Assembly (NCBI RefSeq): GCF_001275385.1
Contig: NZ_LGIW01000015.1
Location: 1,240,001-1,304,000, forward strand
Source: Exiguobacterium sp. BMC-KP
GTDB taxonomy: Bacteria; Bacillota; Bacilli; Exiguobacteriales; Exiguobacteriaceae
Length of the DNA: 64,000 nucleotides
Direction of reading: 5' to 3'
Position numbers and translations under genes: made by a program. Shown here one piece after another: positions 57,170 to 64,000 of the stretch (positions within the stretch are counted from its first letter, which is position 1; each line of letters begins with the position of its first letter). The notes under the pieces are model-generated. The model ran no database searches and was not told where the DNA came from. It worked only from the letters and a program-made list of their open reading frames with translations.

Positions 57170-59104
57170 TCATTGTGCGTCTTTTGCTTGATTGTACGTG
57201 ATGGTTTTTGAACGATACACCGTATCGTCTTTATAGATCGTAATTTTTCCTTCTTCTCCCGGATCAATTGTCACCGGCACGTCGAACGTCTCATCTTGAT
57301 CAATGGATTCCTCGATGACAGTCCGTTTCCCTTTCGCATCTTCCGTCTCGATGCGGATAACTTGTTTAGGCGGCGTATCTTCGTCCTCTTCAGATACTGC
57401 ATCGTACACGACTTTTTCTGGGAACGTTGCTGTTACTGTTTTTTCTTCCTCCCCTTTAGAGATGAAGACGGTCACTGAGTCGTTTGGTTCGACTTGGGCA
57501 CCTGCTTGCGGAAACTGACGAATGACTTGGTCGAGCTTCACGTCACTCGAAAATTCTTGTTCGAACGTTCCGTCTAACCCAACTTTATCCAAGTAAGCTT
57601 TTGCCTCATCACTCGATAAGTTTGTCAAATCTTTCAATTCGAAAGAGGATGTCCCCTCAGATACAGTAATCGTAATCGTTTGTTCTTTAGCGATCACTTC
57701 CGTTCCAGCGGAAATCGACTGCCGGATGACATTTCCTCGATCTATCTCATCCGACTTCTCTCGCTCGACTTCGACTTTTGCGAATCCAGCTTCTTTTAAC
57801 GTTGCAATCGCTTCTTTTTCAGCCTCATCTGTTACATCTGGCACTTCGACTGGCTCACTTCCCGTAGAGACGACTAAATTAACTGTCGACCCTTTTTTCA
57901 CCTGTGCTTTTTCACGAGGTGTCTGACTGATGACGTCACCCTCATCGACCGTATCGCTACTTCGTTCTGTCGTTTCAACGACGAACCCGAGTTTCTCTAA
58001 CTTCGTTTCCGCTTCGTCTCCATCCATTTTGACGACAGATGGTACGGTGACGCTTGGATCTGGCCACATCGCAAACGTCGTAGCTGCTCCACCAAGTAAC
58101 AAAAGCAATAAGAGAACGATCCACCAGCGTTTTTTCTTTTTCTTCTCCGATGATTTCGGTTGAACTGTAGTGACAGAAGGTGATTCCGGTTCCGATTTTG
58201 ACTCTTCTGGCGCTTGTACTGGTGCCAAGACCATCGTCTTTTCCATCTCATCCTCTTCTGCACCACGGATGCCTTCATTTGCTCGTTCATCAGACAATGC
58301 CGTTACCATATCTGTTTTAAAAGCTGCAACGGACTGTTGTCGATCATGAGGTGCTTTTGAGAGCGCCTGCATGATACAGTTTTCAAGTGCTTGCGGCACT
58401 CTTGGATTCAAGACAGATGGACGGCGCGGCGTATCTTGGAGGTGCTTCAGCGCAATCGCGACCGGTGAGTCTCCTTCAAATGGTACTTGCCCTGTGACAA
58501 GTTCGTATAAGACAGCACCGAGGGAATAGATATCTGATTTCTCATCCGCAAATTTACCTTTAGCTTGTTCTGGTGAAAAATAGTGAACGGACCCAAGGAC
58601 AGACATCGTATGCGTCAGCGTCGCATTCGACATCGCTACGGCGATTCCAAAATCCGTTACTTTGACGGTACCGTCTTCTCGGATCAACATGTTTTGCGGT
58701 TTAATATCGCGATGGATGATCCGGTGTGCATGAGCGTGATCGATCGCATCACAAATTTGAGCGATGATATCGACTGCTTGTGGCACAGGTAATGCTTGAT
58801 TTTCACAAAATGTCTTTAATGTCATACCATCGATATATTCCATGACGATGTAATAGATGGCATCTTCTTCGCCTACATCATAGACGGCAACGATGTTTGG
58901 ATGATTCAAGCTGGTAGCAGCATGTGCTTCACGTTCGAATCGACGGATGAACTGTTCGTCATGCGAGAATTCAGTCCGTAAAATCTTAATGGCAACATGA
59001 CGCTTTAAAATCTCATCATAGGCTTGATAGACATTTGCCATCCCGCCACTTCCAACTAGCCGTTCTATGCGGTAGCGGTCATTTAATCGATCTCCGTATC
59101 GCAT
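57170..59104 (-). CDS. prkC: PrkC, Ser/Thr protein kinase with PASTA domains
   Basis: A 644-residue membrane kinase. The catalytic domain (1-270) has Lys40, HRDIKPQN with Asp133, and a DFG motif. A membrane helix (about 330-350, within WWIVLLLLLLLGGAATTFAM) is followed by three PASTA repeats and a C-terminal Ig-like tail. PASTA modules bind peptidoglycan fragments. The phosphatase gene prpC lies 3 bases upstream. Confidence 0.97.
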   Translation of the reverse strand: MRYGDRLNDRYRIERLVGSGGMANVYQAYDEILKRHVAIKILRTEFSHDEQFIRRFEREAHAATSLNHPNIVAVYDVGEEDAIYYIVMEYIDGMTLKTFCENQALPVPQAVDIIAQICDAIDHAHAHRIIHRDIKPQNMLIREDGTVKVTDFGIAVAMSNATLTHTMSVLGSVHYFSPEQAKGKFADEKSDIYSLGAVLYELVTGQVPFEGDSPVAIALKHLQDTPRRPSVLNPRVPQALENCIMQALSKAPHDRQQSVAAFKTDMVTALSDERANEGIRGAEEDEMEKTMVLAPVQAPEESKSEPESPSVTTVQPKSSEKKKKKRWWIVLLLLLLLGGAATTFAMWPDPSVTVPSVVKMDGDEAETKLEKLGFVVETTERSSDTVDEGDVISQTPREKAQVKKGSTVNLVVSTGSEPVEVPDVTDEAEKEAIATLKEAGFAKVEVEREKSDEIDRGNVIRQSISAGTEVIAKEQTITITVSEGTSSFELKDLTNLSSDEAKAYLDKVGLDGTFEQEFSSDVKLDQVIRQFPQAGAQVEPNDSVTVFISKGEEEKTVTATFPEKVVYDAVSEEDEDTPPKQVIRIETEDAKGKRTVIEESIDQDETFDVPVTIDPGEEGKITIYKDDTVYRSKTITYNQAKDAQ

Positions 59105-59106
59105 AT

Positions 59107-59841
59107 TCAGACCCTCTTTCTTTCTTTGAACCGGATGGCGGCAATCGTAATATTATCTGCGCCTCCTCGAGCATTCGCTTCTTTCACCAATCGTCCGACA
59201 ATTTCTTCAAGCGGTTCATCTTGTAAGATGATTTGCTCGATAACATCGTCCGGTACTTCATCGGTTAATCCGTCACTACAGACGAGGACGAGATCATAAT
59301 CTGGAGCATCTCTAACTTGGATGTCAACTTCAACCGTTTCGTTCGAGCCAACCGATCGTGTGATGACATTCTTGCGTGGATGGTTTTCGACTTCCTCATC
59401 AGAAAGTTCTCCCATTTGCCGTAACATATTGACGTATGAATGATCATCCGTCAATTGCTTCAACGTCGTTCCTTCAAGAGCATACACTCTACTATCACCG
59501 ACATGACCAATGACAAGCAACTCCTCGACCCAGCATACACAGGCAATGGTCGTTCCGACGATTGCGAGCTGCTCGTCTTTTGAAAACTGAAGAATGCGAT
59601 CATTCGCCTCAGCTACGCGTTGTTCAATCCATTCTGATAGTTCCATAGGACGGTCGGGCATACGCGAAAAAGATGTCTCGAACACCTCGCGAACGATGGC
59701 ACTCGCAATATCACCAGCAGCGTGACCACCCATACCATCTGCAACAACGGCAAGTCCACGCTCTATATCCCCGACGAGTAACACTGTATCTTCGTTTTTT
59801 GTCCTGACTTTTCCAGTAGTCGACAGATGAGCTAACTCCAT
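59107..59841 (-). CDS. prpC: PrpC, PP2C-type protein phosphatase
   Basis: A 244-residue metal-dependent phosphatase: RTKNEDTVLL, VADGMGGHAAGDIAS, GHVGDSRVYALE and VLVCSDGLTDEV carry the metal-binding aspartates. It reverses PrkC phosphorylation. In Bacillus rlmN lies between rsmB and prpC; here there are only 18 bases and no rlmN. Confidence 0.97.
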   Translation of the reverse strand: MELAHLSTTGKVRTKNEDTVLLVGDIERGLAVVADGMGGHAAGDIASAIVREVFETSFSRMPDRPMELSEWIEQRVAEANDRILQFSKDEQLAIVGTTIACVCWVEELLVIGHVGDSRVYALEGTTLKQLTDDHSYVNMLRQMGELSDEEVENHPRKNVITRSVGSNETVEVDIQVRDAPDYDLVLVCSDGLTDEVPDDVIEQIILQDEPLEEIVGRLVKEANARGGADNITIAAIRFKERKRV

Positions 59842-59859
59842 GACAGTCCTCCGTTCGTA

Positions 59860-61191
59860 TCAATCTTCTCGTTTTTTAAAGGCCGCGATGTAGAAACCAT
59901 CTGTTCCGACTGTCGTCGGTAACAGCTTGAGTTCTGCACGATCCCCAATTAAATGACGGACGGATTCTGGCATCCGTGTAGCAAAGGACGCATCGAAGTC
60001 AAATCCCTGACTGAGGATGAATGCCGTCTGTTCTTCATTTTCCACTGGATCTATCGTACACGTCGAATAGACGAATGTTCCACCCTTTTTGACGAGTGGT
60101 AAGACAGACGTCAAAATATCTCGTTGAATCTTCGGGAGTTGTTCAAGTTGTTCTGGACGCTTCGTCCATTTGATGTCCGGCTTTCTCCGAATGACACCAA
60201 GTCCTGAACAAGGCGCATCGACAAGAATCCGATCAAACGATTCTGCTTCGAAGCGTTCCCCTGCTTTGCGTGCATCTAACGCTTCTGCTTTGACAGTCGT
60301 CAGACCTAATCGCATCGCCTGCTGATCAATCAATTTAATTTTATGTGGATGAAGATCAAGTGCTTGTAATGTTCCTGTCGTCAAGCCTTCAGCAATATGC
60401 ATTGCCTTCCCACCAGGTGCTGCACAACTATCGAGAACATAATCAGACGTTTTTGCTCCGAGCGCACGCGCGACGAGCATTGAACTCTCATCCTGCAAGG
60501 AAAGATATCCCCGTTCAATCAAATCGGTTTTTTGAACACTTCCACGTTCGATTTCGAGACCGTCTGGCGCAACAGCAGATGGTTTTGCCGTCACACCTTG
60601 GTCAAGCAGAAGCGCGATTGCTTCTTCCGGAGTCGTTTTCGTCCGATTGATGCGAACCGTGACCGGTGCAGGCGTATTATTCAACTGACAGATGCGTAGC
60701 GTTTCATCCGTACCGAACAGTTCGATCCAACGCTCGACGAGCCATTGCGGATGACTCGTTTCAATACTAATCCGTTTTGCAACCGGCTCAATCTCGTTGA
60801 AATCAGGCATACCTGCACGTAGTACGTTCCGAAGGACCCCATTGACAACTTTTGAGACATGGACTTTCCCACGTTTTTTGGCAATTTCAACAGCTTCATG
60901 AATGACGGCATGATCCGGGACACGGTCAAGATAAAACAACTGATAGACACTCATTCGTAACAACGGACGCATGAATGGATCGAGTTTTTTCTGTTTCGCT
61001 AAATATGGTTCTAAAATATAATCAAGCGTCAATTCACGACTGAGCGTCCCGTAGACGAGTTCCGTGAACAAGCCGACATCCGACGCCGAGATGGCACGTT
61101 TTTCAAGCATTTGGTGGACCGTAATTGTTGAGAAGGCGCCACCTTGTCCGATTTTCATTAGTGTCGTTACTGCTGCGTCGCGTACATTCAT
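59860..61191 (-). CDS. rsmB: RsmB, 16S rRNA m5C967 methyltransferase
   Basis: A 443-residue enzyme with an N-terminal NusB-like domain (about 1-130) and a C-terminal Rossmann methyltransferase. DAPCSGLGVIRRKPD and STCTIDPVENEEQ hold the two catalytic cysteines. It overlaps the def-fmt gene by 4 bases. Confidence 0.97.
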   Translation of the reverse strand: MNVRDAAVTTLMKIGQGGAFSTITVHQMLEKRAISASDVGLFTELVYGTLSRELTLDYILEPYLAKQKKLDPFMRPLLRMSVYQLFYLDRVPDHAVIHEAVEIAKKRGKVHVSKVVNGVLRNVLRAGMPDFNEIEPVAKRISIETSHPQWLVERWIELFGTDETLRICQLNNTPAPVTVRINRTKTTPEEAIALLLDQGVTAKPSAVAPDGLEIERGSVQKTDLIERGYLSLQDESSMLVARALGAKTSDYVLDSCAAPGGKAMHIAEGLTTGTLQALDLHPHKIKLIDQQAMRLGLTTVKAEALDARKAGERFEAESFDRILVDAPCSGLGVIRRKPDIKWTKRPEQLEQLPKIQRDILTSVLPLVKKGGTFVYSTCTIDPVENEEQTAFILSQGFDFDASFATRMPESVRHLIGDRAELKLLPTTVGTDGFYIAAFKKRED

Positions 61192-62570
61192 GCGTTCTCA
61201 CCTACTTGTTGTCCGAGTTCAAGCGATTGACCGATCCCCCGCATGAACGTGGCACCATCCATTCGTTTTTTTCCTGACGGCTGTAAATCAATCAACTTCA
61301 ACGCTGTCTCGGAACCCGTTGCGATGACTGGACCATCAGCTTCTAATGCGATGATTTCACCCGGTCGTCCCGTTCCTGCGACTTTCGTTGCGAAAAAGAC
61401 TTTTAATCGGTCTGTTCCAAGCATCGTATACGTACTCGGGAATGGATTCATCCCACGAATTTGATCGTAGAGTGACTCACCCGGTAGCGTAAAATCAAGT
61501 CGTTCCCGCTCACGTGAAATGTTTGGTGCAAATGTTGCTTCTTCCTCGACTTGCGCTTCCGGTGTCAATTCACCTGCTAATAGATGTGGTAACGTTTCAA
61601 GTAAGAGGCGCGCTCCTGCGTCCGCTAACTTCTCAAACATCGAACCGGCTGTATCGTTCTCTTCGATTGGAACGATGATTTTTGACAACATATCACCTGC
61701 GTCTAGCCGATCAACCATATACATAATTGTCACGCCTGTCTCTTTTTCTCCATCAATGATCGCTTGGTGAATCGGTGCACCTCCACGATATTTCGGTAAG
61801 AGTGACGCGTGAACATTAATCGCCCCAAAACGTGGTGCTTCGAGAATAGCTGTCGGGACGATCTGACCGTAGGCTGCTGTGATGATGAGGTCTGGATTTA
61901 GATCAAGCACGTCCTGGTAATCATCACGAATACGCTTCGGTTGCAACACAGGAATGTCGTGTTCCATCGCGACGAGTTTTACAGGTGTCGGTTTGACTTC
62001 TCGTTTTCGTCCGACTGGTTTATCCGGTTGTGAGACGACGCCGACGACATCATATCCGGCATCGATGACTTCACGCAGCGTTCCTGCTGCAAACTCAGGC
62101 GTACCCATGAAGACGACGCGCGGTTTTTCTTGTTCGACGAGTTTATCCGTGAACAGGACACCATCTAAATGATCCATCTCGTGTTGAATCGCTCGTGCAA
62201 AAAAGCCATTCGCTTTAATTTTGATTGTTCGTCCGAGACGATCCTGTGACTTGACGACGATACGGTCAAACCGTTCGACTGGTCCAAAGATCCCCGGCAT
62301 ACTGAGACATCCTTCATCATCGATTTGCGAACCGTCCGCTTCGATAATTTCCGGATTGATCAGCTCAATTGGTCCCGTCTCATCATCGGTATGAACGACG
62401 GCTACACGAATCGGCTGGTTGATTTGCGGTGCGGCTAAACCAACCCCGTCATATTCGTACATCGTATCGAACATCCGGTCGATCATCTTACCGAGCTTCT
62501 TATCGAATTTCGTGACAGGTTCACACACCTGTCGTAATACATCACTTGGTACTTCTACTACTTTATACAT
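61188..62570 (-). CDS. Fused peptide deformylase and methionyl-tRNA formyltransferase (Def–Fmt)
   Basis: One frame of 460 residues. Residues 1 to ~146 are a deformylase: GVGLAAPQ, EGCLSMPG with Cys88, and HEMDH with His130, Glu131 and His134. After a four-residue link, Fmt begins at about 151 (RVVFMGTPEFAAG), with NVHASLLPKYRGGAPI and the C-terminal OB domain. The last ~15 residues usual for Def are lost. No in-frame start codon lies in the join except the internal Met155, which would cut the first Fmt strand, so a separate Fmt is unlikely. Def and Fmt are opposite steps of formyl-methionine handling. Confidence 0.93.
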   Translation of the reverse strand: MYKVVEVPSDVLRQVCEPVTKFDKKLGKMIDRMFDTMYEYDGVGLAAPQINQPIRVAVVHTDDETGPIELINPEIIEADGSQIDDEGCLSMPGIFGPVERFDRIVVKSQDRLGRTIKIKANGFFARAIQHEMDHLDGVLFTDKLVEQEKPRVVFMGTPEFAAGTLREVIDAGYDVVGVVSQPDKPVGRKREVKPTPVKLVAMEHDIPVLQPKRIRDDYQDVLDLNPDLIITAAYGQIVPTAILEAPRFGAINVHASLLPKYRGGAPIHQAIIDGEKETGVTIMYMVDRLDAGDMLSKIIVPIEENDTAGSMFEKLADAGARLLLETLPHLLAGELTPEAQVEEEATFAPNISRERERLDFTLPGESLYDQIRGMNPFPSTYTMLGTDRLKVFFATKVAGTGRPGEIIALEADGPVIATGSETALKLIDLQPSGKKRMDGATFMRGIGQSLELGQQVGENA

Positions 62571-62579
62571 ACAGACACC

Positions 62580-64000
62580 TCACATGAATACAAATGGATT
62601 CAAGTCAATCGCGACTTGTGTTTTTGATTTTTGACGACGGGATAAGATATCACGGAGATGTGTCCGGACATCCTCCTGTCCTTTATGTTTAATTAAGACC
62701 TGTTGCCGATACATATTTTTCAGTCGAGCGAGTGGTGCATCAAACGGTCCATTGACGACTAAATCCTCAGATTCAAAGGCACGAAGCTCGGAAGCGATTT
62801 GCTGCGCTTCTGCTTGTGCTTCGAGCGGATGCGCTGCTGAGACTGTAATCAGACCAAGGAACCAAAACGGTGGATGCCCGCCGAGCTTGCGCAACTGCAT
62901 CTCTCGCTTATAGAACGTTTCGAAATCATGCTGTTTGGCAGTTTGAATGACGTAATGTTCCGGATTATACGTCTGGATGATCGACTGTCCGGCGAGTTGA
63001 CCTCGTCCGGCACGACCGGATACTTGAGTGATCAACTGGAACGTGCGCTCACTTGCCCGAAAATCTGGAATACCAAGCGTCGCATCGGCAGCAATCACCC
63101 CGACGAGTGTAACGTTCGGAAAGTCGAGACCTTTTGCGATCATCTGTGTTCCGAGCAGAATGTTTCCTTCTTTGCGTTCAAAGGCATCGAGTAACTTCTC
63201 ATGCGCTCCTTTACGCGACGTCGTGTCCTGATCCATCCGGATGATTCGCGCTTCCGGAATCAAATGCGCCAACTCTTCCTCAATCTTTTGTGTACCGGTT
63301 CCGAACTGACGAATTTTCGTCGATTCACAGGACGGACAAGTCTTGGGCATCGCGGCTTCAAACCCACAATAGTGGCACTTCAACCGATCTTCATGCTGAT
63401 GATACGTTAAATTGACGGCACAATGCGGACATTGCAACGTCTCCCCACAATCCCGACATAAGACGAACGTCGTGTACCCGCGACGGTTCAAAAGTAAGAC
63501 TGTCTGTTCACCGCGTTCGATGCGTTCTTTGATCCCTTCGACTAATGCGAGGCTAAACGGCGTACGATTACCCCGCTCCAGTTCCTTACGCATATCAACG
63601 ATGTCGACAGGCGGTAATTCCCCACCGAAGCGTTCCCGAAGCGGTAAATAGCGATAGACCCCTTTTTGTGCCCGTGCATACGTCTCAAGTAATGGCGTCG
63701 CACTACCGAGTACAACCGGACAGCGATGATAGGCCGCTCGCCACTTCGCAACATCTCGCGTGTGATAGCGTGGATTTTCTTCTTGTTTATAGGTTGTTTC
63801 ATGTTCTTCATCGAGAATGATGATTCCGATGTTCGTTAGCGGTGCAAAGACGGCGGACCGTGCCCCGACGACGACATCGACTTCCCCTTGAGCAATTTTG
63901 CGCCATTCATCATATTTTTCTCCGAGCGATAATCCGCTATGCAAGACGGCAACACGTTCGCCAAAACGACGTTTGAACCGTTTGACCATCATTGGTGTCA
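62580..64000 (-). CDS. priA: PriA, primosomal replication-restart helicase (partial, N-terminus outside window)
   Basis: The 473-residue visible part holds the SF2 helicase motifs DEEHETTYKQEE and GSATPLLE, the zinc-binding insert (CRDCGETLQCPHC; CHYCGFEAAMPKTCPSC) and motif VI VSGRAGRG. The start and P-loop lie beyond the right edge. PriA restarts replication at stalled forks. It sits 9 bases before the def-fmt gene, as in the Bacillus priA–def–fmt arrangement. Confidence 0.95.
   Translation of the reverse strand, partial: TPMMVKRFKRRFGERVAVLHSGLSLGEKYDEWRKIAQGEVDVVVGARSAVFAPLTNIGIIILDEEHETTYKQEENPRYHTRDVAKWRAAYHRCPVVLGSATPLLETYARAQKGVYRYLPLRERFGGELPPVDIVDMRKELERGNRTPFSLALVEGIKERIERGEQTVLLLNRRGYTTFVLCRDCGETLQCPHCAVNLTYHQHEDRLKCHYCGFEAAMPKTCPSCESTKIRQFGTGTQKIEEELAHLIPEARIIRMDQDTTSRKGAHEKLLDAFERKEGNILLGTQMIAKGLDFPNVTLVGVIAADATLGIPDFRASERTFQLITQVSGRAGRGQLAGQSIIQTYNPEHYVIQTAKQHDFETFYKREMQLRKLGGHPPFWFLGLITVSAAHPLEAQAEAQQIASELRAFESEDLVVNGPFDAPLARLKNMYRQQVLIKHKGQEDVRTHLRDILSRRQKSKTQVAIDLNPFVFM

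Noticed and set aside
62100-62170. A frameshift or sequencing error as cause of the Def–Fmt fusion
   Set aside because: The frame is unbroken and both sides keep good family sequence right up to the join with only a four-residue link; a random frameshift would leave some garbled residues. Re-sequencing is still the decisive test.
1-64000. CRISPR arrays, tRNA/rRNA genes, insertion sequences, prophage or a replication origin
   Set aside because: No regular repeat-spacer pattern, no transposase or phage gene, and no cloverleaf or rRNA-like stretch was noticed while reading; the only recombinase is housekeeping XerC.

Overview
The window is a 64 kb stretch of a Firmicutes (Bacillales) chromosome carrying the classic Bacillus-type block that runs priA–fmt–prkC–rsgA–rpe, rpmB–fakA–sdaA–recG–fapR–plsX–fabDG–acpP–rnc–smc–ftsY–ffh–rpsP–rimM–trmD–rplS, rbgA–rnhB–sucCD–dprA–topA–trmFO–xerC–hslVU–codY and finally the fla/che operon. 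Nearly every gene is on the minus strand, so transcription runs from the right edge to the left edge. Gene order, SD-rich starts (AGGAGG), CodY, FapR, cre and TPP-riboswitch signals all fit Bacillales. spoVM is absent from its usual slot, which together with the intermediate GC suggests a non-sporulating genus; Exiguobacterium is my best guess, from gene content only and not from a search.

Layout in coordinates: 1-18656 is the flagellar/chemotaxis operon (flhF partial, flhA, flhB, fliRQPZ, cheY, fliY, fliM, fliL, swrD, flgE, flgD, fliK, a MotE/YlxF-like gene, fliJIHGFE, flgCB). 18657-19089 is an AT-rich, gene-free regulatory gap ending at the codY terminator. 19187-22793 is codY–hslUV–xerC. 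22966-31383 holds trmFO, topA, dprA, sucDC, a small FlhB-C-terminal-domain protein with an upstream FliK-like protein, and rnhB. 31435-38008 holds rbgA, lepB, rplS, trmD, rimM, rpsP, ffh, ylxM and ftsY, several with their own promoter and terminator. 38005-46329 holds smc, a small UPF0435 gene on the plus strand, rnc, acpP and the fapR–plsX–fabD–fabG phospholipid/fatty-acid operon. 46415-52154 holds recG, sdaAA/AB, fakA and an Asp23 protein. 52438-54169 is the main plus-strand island (rpmB and an amino-acid permease). 54222-64000 holds thiN–thiT under a TPP riboswitch, rpe, rsgA, prkC, prpC, rsmB, a fused def-fmt gene and priA (cut by the window edge).

The parts that deserve most attention are: (i) a single reading frame joining peptide deformylase to methionyl-tRNA formyltransferase, two enzymes with opposite roles in the formyl-methionine cycle; (ii) a pair next to rnhB/sucC in which one protein ends in a FliK-type hook-length domain and the next matches exactly the piece of FlhB left after its self-cleavage; (iii) promoters for lepB, rbgA and sdaAB whose -35 elements lie in the T-tract of the upstream gene's terminator; (iv) clean FapR, cre and TPP control elements; and (v) several genes missing from otherwise conserved slots (rlmN, khpA/ylqD, spoVM). 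No rRNA, tRNA, CRISPR array, insertion sequence or prophage was seen.
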